From Nyssa sinensis (taxonomy: Eukaryota > Streptophyta > Magnoliopsida > Cornales > Nyssaceae), in contig VIRR01000544.1 of NCBI GenBank assembly GCA_008638375.1, forward strand, positions 248,001 through 312,000: 64,000 nt of DNA, in the 5' to 3' direction. A program made the translations under genes and the position numbers. Below are positions 35,690-46,378 of the stretch, one piece after another. Within the stretch, counting starts at the first letter, position 1, and each line of letters begins with the position of its first letter. The notes under the pieces were generated by a model. It saw only the letters and a program-made list of their open reading frames with translations. It was not told the DNA's origin and searched no databases.

Positions 35690-36000
35690 CACCCTTGGGG
35701 ATAGTTGGGTCTTATTTCATGTACATGAAAAAAAAAAACACTCTGTTTTTACGTTTTTTGGCAGTTTCAATGATGTGAGCACTTTAGTAGACCCTCCAAG
35801 TCTATATAGAAAGTGTGGACGGTTATGATAAGTAGAATTAGAAAGGAGTCTGAACCCATTCCAGGCTTTGGGTTTCTTTTTTGACTGATTTATGGTCAAG
35901 TCTTCAAGGTAATAATTTTGAATTTAAGCGTGTAGACTTGGCCATAGGTCTATCCTTTTAGTTTTGGATTCTGCTGGGAGGGCATGGGCTCATCTTCCCG
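35690..36000. repeat. Duplicated block upstream of the receptor kinase, copy 1
   Basis: About 300 bases here match 36890-37200 in order, with many substitutions. Shared words include GACCCTCCAAGTCTATATAG, AGAATTAGAAAGG, TTATGGTCAAGTCTT, AAGCGTGTAGACT, GTCTATCCTTTT and GGGAGGGCATGGG. Each copy carries the TATA-like TCTATATAGAAAGTG. I see no coding frame. It may be an old dispersed repeat, or a duplicated regulatory or UTR segment. Confidence 0.7.
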
Positions 36001-36204
36001 AACACTTTTTATCATTTAAAAAATAATGATAAATTATATTGATTTTTTTAAATTTTTAATAATTATATTAATTTTCAAGTTTTTGATATTACATTGGCCT
36101 ATCATACTTTATCTGACAATATACAGATACTTCATTCAGTCAATTTTCTTTTCAAAATAACAAAACTATTATTTTCATGTTTTTTTTTTTTAAATTTGAC
36201 CCTT

Positions 36205-36515
36205 TTTTTTCATTTTCTAAATAAATATTGATAAAAATTTTAAATTTATTTTTATATAAAATAAAAATAAGTTATTTAATAATAAAAAGTTTTAAAAAAA
36301 GAAGTTAAAAAATTGGTCAAAATTAGAAAAATACAAAAATAAATAATAAAAGGGACAATATTGTCATTTTGAAGAAAAAAATTGGACTGAAAAGACGTAT
36401 CTGTATATCTTTAAGTAAAATACGAGGGGTTAGTGTAATTTCAAAATTCTCAAGAGCTGTCAGTATAATTGTCAGAAATTTTAGAGGAGGCCAGTACAAT
36501 TTAACCTAAAAAAAT
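36205..36515. repeat. Dispersed AT-rich repeat, copy 2
   Basis: Resembles 19670-20010 over about 300 bases in the same orientation. It lies within the sequence separating the two duplicated blocks (35690-36000 and 36890-37200), so it may be part of an insertion there. No coding potential. Confidence 0.55.
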
Positions 36516-36889
36516 AGATTGAATGGAAAGTATCTTTAATTTGTTAGTAAAAATAGAAAAAGGTAGTAATTTTAAAAATTTCAAGATAAATCTTTATAAT
36601 TATTAAAAATTTCAAGAGAGTTTATTTTGATACTAAACTTATTATATTCTGGGTGGAGATAAAAAAGTTAGTAAACTACTTTATACAACTTAAGTTGTAT
36701 TATATTTCTTTTTTATACTAGAAGAATCTCATGTATCGAACATTATTATTTTAGTTTTGTCGATAAATAAATTTTTCGGTTTTCACAAGTCTTTCAAAAT
36801 AAGACTTACATTTTGTGACACTTAATAAGAAGAGTTAAATTAGAAATTTCTACTTATATTTGTAAGACACTTAATTATGTATTTTCTGT

Positions 36890-37200
36890 CATTAAACTAC
36901 CCCTTGGGGTTAGTTGTATTTTATTTCATGCATATGAAAAATACTTTTTATTTTTGTTTTTTGGCAGTTTCAATTATGTGAGAATTTTAGTGGACCCTCC
37001 AAGTCTATATAGAAAGTGTTGCTGATTGTGATTAGCAGAATTAGAAAGGTGTTTGGTCTCACTCCAAGGCTTTGGTTTTTTTTTTGACCGACTTATGGTC
37101 AAGTCTTGAAGATAATAATTTAAAATTTAAGCGTGTAGACTGAGCATTGGTCTATCCTTTTGGCCTCTGATGGGAGGGCATGGGTCCATCTTCTTGTCAC
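36890..37200. repeat. Duplicated block upstream of the receptor kinase, copy 2
   Basis: Second copy of the block at 35690-36000, in the same orientation. The stretch 36001-36889 between the copies is AT-rich and non-coding. 37201-38156, after this copy, is also AT-rich with no gene that I can defend. Confidence 0.7.
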
Positions 37201-38156
37201 TTTTATGTTGGAATTCAAATTGTTTTAATTAAAGAGGTTTAATCTCTAGTTTTCTAAATCCCCTTTTCACACATTGCTTCTGAAAGAATAGTCTTCTGAA
37301 AGAACTATTTATTTGCACAAAAAAATAGGTATATATCACTTTAGCTTCTTAGACGTTTTTTCATAATTTTCGCTATATGCAGAGGAGACTTTTGGCTATT
37401 CAGACTAAGGACTTGTGAAAAATATTATATGTTCCTTTGTCAATTTGAAAAAGAGATTGAATAAATTAGTTTTTATAATTTCGTAAAATCGGTATTTGAA
37501 ACAAAATCATCGAGATTTAGTACAAAATTTTATTACAACTACATAAGTAGTTTTTTCATGTGCCTAGTTGACTTGCAATTTCGGCTCGTTGAGTCGGAGA
37601 AAAAAAAATTCCCAAGAATAACCCTGGTTGTTGCCCAAAAAAAATATTTTTTATTTGGATTTATATGAATTTATATTGTTCGAATTATGTGATTGGTTGA
37701 ATCAAGTTTTTACCCCCATAAGCCACATGCCTAAGGTCCTATGGACTAGGCTTGATGAACCTTCACATGAGGAAACAAGGACCACTTTAAAGCAGCACAT
37801 TTCGCATGTCTCTGTAATACTCTCAGGCTTAATTTTTCTAATTTTTTTAATTATGTCTAATTTTATGCTACAATATTATTGTTTCAACTGTTTTCATGCA
37901 CAATAAATTTATTTTATTGCTTAATTGTATACACTTTACACTGATTTTCATTTTAATTTGTTGCTAATTTTTTTTTATAAAAATTAATAATTAAATTATT
38001 TTTAAAAATTCGAAACTTCCACTGGTACAATAGGCACCCACAAGTTTTAGCCCTTTTTGACACATTTATTAGTGATCCTTCTGTGCTCTTCAGTAGTTTG
38101 AAGTCAGTGGTGTTTCCATTTCAGAAAGCGACTGAGAAAAACCACTTCTGATTTCT

Positions 38157-38531
38157 AAATTTTTTACCTAATCCATGTGTTTTTAGTTTGATTTAACCTG
38201 TGTTATGCAATTTTTTTAACTATTTTTTAAATTCGTGTTATTTTTAAAATTACATCTTAAATATGTAATTTCAAAAATATGATAAATTAATCAAGTCGCA
38301 CGTCAGTTGATTTGGTTGATTTTTCAAACTTACGTTATTTTTAAAATCATATCTTGAAAATATAATTTTAAACCTGTAGATACGATTCTGTTATAAAATT
38401 AACAATGGAATCTTATCTTGAATGTGCGATTCAAAAAATAACATGAGTTTGAAAAATAATTAAAAAACTGATGTAATTGGGTTAAATACTTAAATCAAAC
38501 TAAAATTACGTGAGTTAAGTAAAAAATTCTC
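38157..38531. mobile_element. MITE with long (about 110 bp) terminal inverted repeats
   Basis: The left end reads AATTTTTTACCTAATCCATG and runs into TTTTAGTTTGATTTAA. The right end, read on the - strand, gives AATTTTTTACTTAACTCACG and then the same TTTTAGTTTGATTTAA, and similarity continues for about 110 bases. The interior has further TGTTATTTTTAAAAT words. Long inverted repeats with no coding interior suggest a Mutator-like non-autonomous element, but the target duplication is not clear. Confidence 0.65.
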
Positions 38532-38981
38532 TAATATTTATCAACTAAGTCTGTTTGGACAAGTTTTAGATTTTAGAGAATTGATTCTAAAGAATTGATT
38601 ATGAGAAAAATAGATTTTAAAAAATATAATCAATTTGTTATTTGGATGTTTGGTGAAAATTATATAAAAGTGATTTTAATTGTAAATTTTGCTTTTTTAC
38701 CTGTTATATTATATATATGTGGGTTCATGGATAAAAATTATAAAAAGCCAAACTCATTTTGAGAACCAGATTTTTTTTTTTTTTAATTTCTCCAAAACTT
38801 TATGTTGCAAACCGAGATTTAGTGCCCCATTGCAAAACTTATTAGTTTTTAGAAACTCCTCTAAACACCGACACCCAAACTTTATTTGCAAAGAATTAGC
38901 AACAACAGTAAGTAATATTTTTTAAGTTAAAAATAAAATAAAATAAGTATCGTTTGATAAAAGAAAATTAAGTGTTCTTAG

Positions 38982-39444
38982 TAAAAATGGCAATGGGACG
39001 GGATGTTTCTTTCCTAACCTCAACTATGTTTATATTCCCCGCCCCTAATCCTATCCTGTCTCATCTAAAGATTTACCCCGACTTCAACCCTGTTTATAAT
39101 TCCCAACTCCTCCTCGTCCTGTATTTCAATATTTTTTTTTTCAAAGTAAGTTAAATTTTTTTTTTGTAGGTAAATTAAAAATTTATTGTCAAAACAACCA
39201 TTATAAAAAAAATAATGAATGTGATATGAGAAACCTTAAAACTAATTTTATATTAATAAAATTAGTATACATAGAGATTTAAAAAAATTAACTATATAAA
39301 CGAGGAACGTTCGGGGTAAGGTGACAATCCCCGACCCCACCTGGATGGGATTTTCAAAGCCTCACTTTGACCCGTCTCTACCCCATTAATGAATATTCCA
39401 TATCTGTCTCATTAGGGACGGGACGAGAAAAATTGACATCCCTA
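38982..39444. mobile_element. hAT-type MITE, copy 1
   Basis: Flanked by 8-bp near-identical target duplications, GTTCTTAG at 38974-38981 and ATTCTTAG at 39445-39452, as made by hAT elements. Ends read TAAAAATGGCAATGGGACGG on the left and GACATCCCTA on the right; the left end is a mutated form of TAGGGATGGCAA. GC-rich, CCCGTCC-type words occur inside at both ends around an AT-rich middle. A second copy lies at 52413-52901. Confidence 0.75.
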
Positions 39445-40352
39445 ATTCTTAGTAATTGAACATTGTTTTAGAACTATTATTGTATAGTTAAGTTGTATTT
39501 TAAAATACAAGCAACTCTATGTTTTGTAAAATGTTATGCAAGTGATAATTTTTGTAAACACGTTATGTTAGTTACATTATAAGATAAAAAGGTGTAATCA
39601 CTTAAACTTGGATCTCACCTTTTTGAAAATTATTCAGGTAAATTGCTCTACTTTTGTATTTTAAGAATTAAACATATGGATAGTTATTTCTTTTATATCT
39701 TTTGGATGTTATTTTGGTGTTTAGACCTAACATATCTTGGGGTGTGACCTTGAGGCATTGGAGGTCTAAAAACCATATTTTTGTAATTTTTGGGATGCAT
39801 GCCTTAATGTATGAATTGTAGATATGTTTTTTATTTTTTTGTAGTAAATTATATAGACATTTCCATGGTTTACCCAATTTTTACTTAATCTACTATACTT
39901 TAAAAATAAACAAACATACCCCTGTAGTTTTGAAAATTGAACAAACACGCTCCATTTCAAAGAGGTATATTTCAATTTCAAAACTACAAGGAGTATGTTT
40001 ATTCACTTTTAAAGTATAAGAGAGTTAAGTAAAAATTGGGTAAATCACTGGAAGTATTTGTGTAATTTACCTTCTTCTTTTTTTAAAGTATGTAAATGAC
40101 AAACATGTGTGGTATCTTGAGATGTATGGTGGAAGATCACTTGTGAATATAGAAATGAGATTTGGATGTGTATTATGTGGTGGAACACTTAGAAATTGCA
40201 GGGAGACTTTTTAGCATGGAAACTATTGCGCAATAGCCCATTTTGGAGAGCTATAACTCTCCAATGCTTTTGAATAAAATTGTAAAATTTATATGAGATG
40301 AAGATCTATGTCTTAAATTTAATTTGATATATATCGGGTTTTGTTTGGGTTA
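39445..40352. other. Intergenic stretch before gypsy element 1
   Basis: AT-rich, no gene. An inverted repeat lies at about 39830-40070: TTTACCCAATTTTTACTTAA on one side and its near complement (TTAAGTAAAAATTGGGTAAA) on the other, around TACTTTAAAA and CTACA words. It may be a further small MITE, but the outer ends are not clear. Confidence 0.45.
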
Positions 40353-40850
40353 TGATGCTGCACTTTTCGACTCGCAATAAGTATGGGCTCCGTGACCTGT
40401 AGAACACTTAGAAAGATCATCAGAGGACCACCGGATTGGCTCCGGCGGTAGTCGCTCCGATGCTTAAGTAAGTAAAAGGAATTGAAAGACTGTATTGAAA
40501 GCCAAAGAATGAGCATAAAAATAAAGCGTACCTTTAGGGTTTAATTTATAGGTCATGGCCTTCCTAAGTTGATTAGGATTCGATGCCATGAATATCGGCA
40601 TTTGATCATCGGAGATTGCAGTTACCTTGTAGAGTATTGTGTCGTAGATGGAGATAATCATAGATAGTAGTTTCCGTGTTGAAGGCTGTTTCCTTATTCT
40701 CTGCTTGGCAGTTATTAAGGAAGCCATAAGGTTGGAACCATATGAGATGTTGAATGAATATTGCCCAAAGCATAAGGTCTGGAAGATATGCGCATGAGAA
40801 TGCTTTGGAGGCTCCGCCTGCACTGTATGACCGAGTTTGTCGGTTCTGTA

Positions 40851-40887
<37 letters not shown>

Positions 40888-41057
40888 GATGCCCTGAAGG
40901 CTTATGGCTGCTCTATATGATCGAGAATATCAGCTCTGTATGATGTATATATATGAGGATGCCCTGACGGCTTATGGATGCTCTGTATGATCGAGAATAT
41001 CAGCTCTGTAAGCACACGTGTCTCAAGGTGACTGGTGTGTCTGTTTGTGGTATATCA
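40353..41057 (-). repeat. Gypsy element 1: 3' LTR (705 bp)
   Basis: Matches the 5' LTR over its whole length, with TG...CA ends. On the - strand it starts TGATATACC. It contains a 70-bp unit in tandem (starting at 40885 and 40955 on +), an (AT)n run at 40853-40884 (32 bases) and a TATA-like TATAAATTAA (- strand) near 40545. Confidence 0.95.
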
Positions 41058-41078
41058 GCTACTCCCCTCCCCCCCGAG
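41058..41078 (-). other. Gypsy element 1: polypurine tract
   Basis: On the - strand, GGGGGGGAGGGGAGTAGC directly precedes the 3' LTR start. It is the primer for plus-strand synthesis. Confidence 0.85.
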
Positions 41079-41261
41079 CCCTAGTTAGAAGCTAGGGCTT
41101 AACTAGGGTTATGGGCTTTGTGAAGAGTCATACGTTTCGTTTCTCCATTTCTCGAGACGTCGGTTTAATGAGTCATTTATTACGCAACCGATACTTGAGA
41201 AGCCATCATTATCTTCAACCGTTGTGTCGGCTCGTCTTGGGAGGCTCATATTTCGAATGAG

Positions 41262-41270
41262 TATATAAAG
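41262..41270 (+). promoter_or_regulatory. TATA box of the antisense extra gene in gypsy element 1
   Basis: TATATAAAG on the + strand lies about 190 bases before the ATG at 41459. It faces away from the element's own transcription and would drive the antisense gene. Confidence 0.5.
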
Positions 41271-41458
41271 AGAGGGAAAGGTCTTGTATACCTTTCTTCT
41301 GCACTTACGTCTACAGTACCAGAGGCTGCCACCGCCATTTGACATATTTTGAAGTTTGAAGGATATCCGGTGTTCATAGTCCTTTCTTGATCTCAGGTTT
41401 GATTTTAGTCTCCTTCTACATTCCTTCTCATTTGCTTCGTTTCTTTCTTTTGTTCGCC

Positions 41459-43380
41459 ATGTCTGGTCTTGAGTCACCCTCTGGTTCAGGCAGTCCTTCT
41501 AGGACCGTTCCTCAATTTCAGTTAGTAAATGTTCCTTCCGTAGATGATGATGAGAATAGAATAATAGACCCCCCTCTAGTCCAGGGGTTAGGATTGTCGA
41601 TGCATTTGATGAGCCCCCGAACAGGGCTGGTGAAACCTCTGGTCGATCCGGTTATAGAGAGGAGGGTGAGAGTGCAATCACCGAAAAAATGTTAAAGGAG
41701 TTATGGGAGAAATTCAAACTTCCCTCCAATGTTACTTTTAGGGTCCCTGACTCTCGGGATCGCCCAAGCAATGTTAGAGAGGGGGAAATCTGCGCCTATC
41801 TGGCCTGGTTTGAAATGGGATTGACACTCCCCCTTCCAAATATTATAAAACAATTCTTCTGTTGGTTCGACCTTTGCCCCGCAGACCTGAACCTTAACAA
41901 TTGGAGACATCTGTTGAGCTTCATTATGTTGGGGCATATGAATAATGTCAAGGTGTCCCTTGACCTGATCCGTAGTAATATGGATCTAAAAGTTCAAAAG
42001 GCGGAAGGCCTTTATTACATGTCTTTTGATAGTGGGTTCAGACCCCTTACTTCCGTGCCCTCTTCCAACAAGACCTGAAAAAAGTGGTATTTCTTCATAA
42101 AAGGAGGATGGGAGTTCAAGGACTTCGAAGGCCGATCTTCAGCATTCCTTCGAACCTCTGGGCGAAAGGGTGAGGCCCAATTTTCCCGTGGCTGTGCTGA
42201 CTTCTTTTTGTACACCAATTACTAAACTGATCAATTTCTGTGTTTCTTGTGCAGTTAGGAGCGTGTGGAGAAGACAGAAATTCTCCTCTGCGATTCAAAA
42301 GCAATACAAGAAGCTCTTAAAGCCCAGCATTCGAAGCCATTCCTCCATTGTTAATCCTGACAAACTGATGGCTGCTAGAGGAAGCGTTGAGGAGCTTGCA
42401 AAGAACATGATGGCACGGTGGGAGACCGAGCCATCTTCATCTGTGGCAGCGGGGGAGGCTTCTTCCCCAGTGGACCCTCCCATCCAGGCGAAGAGGAGGA
42501 GGATATTCTCGATCTCTCCTGATCCCATTGAGGTGGAGAGAGAGGCGCCTGCCCCCATTTCTATGGTCCCCCCAATCCCGTCCACGCAAGCGGGCCAAGG
42601 GGCGTCATCCTCGGTGGCCTCTGATGTTTTGGGGGCCGAAAAGATTCTGGAGGACTTTTGGGCCAAGGGCTCAAACAAAATTAGGCCCCAGAAGCCGGAG
42701 AAGCTTCTTGTTGACTTGGCTTCTCTTCAAGTCAAGGTAAGTTCTTCGGGTCTTTATCTCCCTTCCCCTTTTTCCAAATGCTTTGGTTGGTATTGAACTG
42801 TGTGCTTCGCACGCTGTAGGCTCTGCACACCCTTTCTGCCTTGACGGAGGTCTCTCCTCCTTCAGAGGAGGTTGATGATCTCAAGACCAAGCTGGACGAA
42901 CTTAGGCTTAAGCTTGGCACTGCCCAGTCGGAAGCCCACGATTCTGTAGAGAAGCTGAAGGAGCTTCAGAATTCTCTAATCGTGATGGAGTCGGAGAAGG
43001 ACCTTGCCATTCAGCGAGAGAAGAGGCTAAAGAGGGAGTTGGACAACCTGCGGTACGAATTCAACCAGAAGCTTGATGATGCGGTGGAGCAGGCCAAGGT
43101 GGACAATGAGATAGAGATGAAGATGGAATTGGAAGGAATGGCCACCACCCTGATTCTGTTCGGCTTCAACAACTTCCGAGATAGGTTCCTTGACAAATTT
43201 CCTGACTTTGACATATCCTCGATTGTGCCTCCAGGGGTTACCCCTCCTGAGGTTGCAGTTCCGAACGAGGTGGTCGAAGTTCTCCTTGCCGCTCCTACCG
43301 AAGTTGTCGTCCCAAGTGTGACGATTGATGCTGCTTTTGCCAATCCCCTCCCAGCCGTTGAGCTTGCCGACCAGGCTTGA
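41459..43380 (+). pseudogene. Antisense accessory gene of gypsy element 1 (Transposase_28-like, coiled-coil C-terminus), broken
   Basis: Lies between integrase and the 3' LTR and runs opposite to gag-pol. Starts at ATG 41459 (MSGLESPSGSG). A segment with CAYLAWFEMGLTLPLPNII and LNNWRHLLSFIMLG at 41780-41940, then KKWYFFIKGGWEF (about 42077-42115), resembles the plant 'putative gypsy type transposon' family (Pfam Transposase_28). A GT-AG intron lies at 42736-42819. The last exon, to 43380, is a heptad-rich coiled coil (about 42850-43130) and an acidic Pro/Val-rich tail. Odd: one frameshift upstream of 41689, and TGA at 42076 where the frame continues, probably a Trp codon before mutation. Extra ORFs in antisense are known for Tat-group gypsy elements; the function is unknown. 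Confidence 0.65.
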
Positions 43381-43412
43381 AATATGATTAGCTTAGGTTT
43401 TTGTTGTTGTTT

Positions 43413-43451
<39 letters not shown>

Positions 43452-45319
43452 TCAGTGTAACAGACTTCTTTAATGGAACAGCTTTCTTTTATCAAATGTC
43501 TTCTCTTGTGCTTGGTTTACCCATGTAGCATTCCTTTGAATTTGTTGTTGATGTGAGAAATTGATGTAAGTAAGGCTGTTCTGGATCCCTCCAGATCAGC
43601 TTCCTAGAAGTGGCAGTTATCTTCCGAACTGTAGTTGTGATAAGATAATGATTGTAGCATAGTTCTGATTGCTCCTTCCTCTCTGGATGAGGTAGGAAAG
43701 CAACCTATATAGGATATATAAGGATCTGACGATGATCTCGTGCCATATATATATTGAGAGTGAATTTCTGAAGAATTCTGAGACAGTTCATCCTGAACCC
43801 AAGTCCTGTAGTAAGAACGGTGTCTTGTGTTTGTTGCTCTGATGATGGAGACTCCTACCTCCTAAATCGTTCAGACCTGGATGGAGATACATCCGAACTG
43901 AAAGCTTTACGTGGTCTGTCAAGGATCAACGGAATAGCAAAGACAATGAGGTCTGTATGTTAGACCGGAGGCCTTTTTATAAGGGTGGATCGGACTTTGT
44001 TTGCTTTGATCAGTTCGGTATGCTTGGGGAAGCCTTGTATCTTGTCGCCTAAGTATTCGAAAGGACGATTCTATACGTCATCCATTTATACAGCTGTCTT
44101 TTTGGTTTTCAAGAACAACCCTTTATTTAACCGTTGCGACGGTTCGTTTGGTCGACTCTTGGGCTTCGAGGGTCTATATATACGAAGGAGGAGCATAAGG
44201 TTGCCCCCTATCTCTTTTACTTGTATCCCCATATTGTTCCCCTATCGGAGATAATTTGATTGCCTTTTAGAGGCTTACCGTTTGCCCGGAGATGATTGAC
44301 GATTTTCAGTCCGAGTTGGGAATGATTAAACTGTGGCCGAGAGTTAACCTTCCCTTCGATTCAGTCTCCAAGAAAGGATTAGAGGAGGCTAAGATCTTCT
44401 TGTCCATCTTAACATCAGGTCGAGATTTTTTCGATGGGAGATGAACCTTCCTTGATTCAATCGAGGCTTGGAGCGTTGGTGATAAAGACGAAGGTGGGAT
44501 GCCTCCTTCCCTCTGTGTCTTGGCAAAGACCCTTGCTCCAATCGGCTGGGGTGTGACAACTGCTCTGAAGGAGATGAATGGAGGTCCCCTGAGACCCAGA
44601 GCCCTCATCCTCCGTTGGTCTTGAGATCAATGACAGTGATGATGAAATGGCTTGGGTGCTCCTTGCTGCAGATTGGGGTTCAGGATTCCTTCCTTTCAAA
44701 TGGAGCCGGTGGCGACGGTAATGGAAGTTTGGATCCTGGATCCCTTTCTCATTTGAAGAAGAAAGCCATGATGTCGTATAATTTTTGCCTTTGTTGTAGC
44801 TTTTTGTGTACTTGTTCTGCTTCCAGTCTTCTTGTACTGATGTAAATCTTCTAAATCATCAATAAAATTGAGTTCCTTCTCCTCAGATCTGATGTTCTTT
44901 GTTTTTGAATGTGCTTTTTTGGAGTTTAAAACACCTTTTTGCGCACTTCTGATACATGACTGTTCTAAGAGTAGATCAAAGAAACTTTGTAGAAGTTCTG
45001 AATCAAGGTATTTCGCACCTGTTTGGCACTATAGTACTTGTTGTTTGCTGATAGATAAGCCAAATAATCTAAGTGTCAAATCTGAGGTGTTCCGATCTAA
45101 AAAACTTTAGTTTGTAGATGTTCTGAACTTCTGTCTTTGGATGGACTGGACCGTAGAAAAGATGGACCAAGCACGAAGACTTGTACATTATGGACCAGGC
45201 TCTAGAGGCCTATGCATTATAGATGGACCAAGTACAAAGACTTGTACATTAAGGACCGGGCTCTAGAGGCCTGTGCATTATAGAGGAACATTCCATGGAG
45301 GTAAAAGAAAGAAAAATCT
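43381..45319. other. Non-coding 3' region of gypsy element 1, with a possible second promoter and tandem repeats
   Basis: A poly(A) run lies at 43417-43449. A TATATATAC box near 44175 (+) is followed by an ATG at 44293 that opens a 50-codon frame (MIDDFQSELGMIKLWPRV...), and 44450-44630 has a partly open frame. These may be a decayed second accessory gene. AATAAA occurs near 44858. A unit of about 63 bases (GGACCAAGCACGAAGACTTG...) is repeated in tandem at about 45160-45285. I see no intact gene. Confidence 0.4.
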
Positions 45320-46378
45320 CTATTGATAATACTTCCGTAAATGTTCCACATTCCATGGCCTAGGAATAGGCTTCCCAGTCATGTCTTCTAGCCAGTAGGT
45401 GGTAGGCCTTACAACCTTTGTTACTTTGTAGGGGCCTTCCCAGTTTGGTGACAACTTTCCCATAGTGGGATCCTTGGTGTTTTGAAAGACTCTTCTTAAG
45501 ATGAGGTCTCCGACTTGAAAGTTGACCGTTTTGAGTCCTACCTTGGATTTGTCGACCATTCTCTGTTGATAGGCCTCCATCCTGATGCTGGCTTGATCCC
45601 TTCTTTCTTCAAGCAAATCCAAGTTTTCCATCAGCTGCTGATCATTGGACTCTTGCTCAAAGGCTTCAGTCCTCAGGGTTGGCATACCGATCTCAACCGG
45701 AATTACTGCTTCTGTACCATAGGCCAATGAGAAGGGAGTTTCAGATGTAGGCGTTCTTCTGGTTGTTTTGTAGGACCAAAGAACTCTAGGGAGTTCTTCT
45801 GCCCACTTTCCTTTGGCTTGTTCCAACCTTTTCTTTAACCCGTCAAGGATCGTTCGGTTGGTGACCTCTGCTTGCCCATTTGCTTGTGGATGGCTCGGAG
45901 AGGCAAAGTGTTACCTAATATTGAGATTTTCACAGAATTTCTTGAAGCCTTTACCAGTGAGTTGTGTCCCATTGTCGGAGATAATCACACGTGGTATGCC
46001 GAACCTACACACAATGTTCTTCCAAGTGAAGCTCTCGACTTCTTTTTCTGTGATATGTGTTAGAGGTTCAACTTCGGCCCATTTTGAAAAGTAGTCAATG
46101 GCTACCAAGAGATACTTCCTGTTTGGTGGAGCCCTTGGTAATGGACCCACGATGTCCATTCCCTACTGAGCAAAGGGCCAAGGACTAGGAATCGAGATAA
46201 GCTCATGATGAGGTTGATGTTGATATGGGGTAAATCTTTGGCATTTGTCGCACTTCTGAACATACTCCTTAACCTGCTTAAGCATGCTAGGCCAGTAATA
46301 GCCCTGAGACAAAGCTCGGTGAGCTACAGTTCTGCCCCCATTGTGATTCCCACAAATTCCCTCGTGTATTTCAGCCAA
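45320..46378 (-). pseudogene. Gypsy element 1: integrase
   Basis: Zinc-binding HHCC module at 46378-46163 (HEGICGNH ... CDKCQRF). Catalytic core starts at 46159 (MDIVGPLPRA), with SDNGTQL near 45980 and, past a stop at about 45913 (TAA in place of Tyr), QANGQAEVTNR near 45875, giving all three acidic residues. The C-terminal part (45826-45320) has PFSLAYGTEAVIPVE and WEGPYKVTKV and ends without a chromodomain. One further stop lies between the zinc module and the core. Inserts the DNA copy into the genome when active. Confidence 0.9.

Noticed and set aside
37628..37906. 92-codon open frame on +
   Set aside because: AT-rich, no domain, no splice partners; read as chance.
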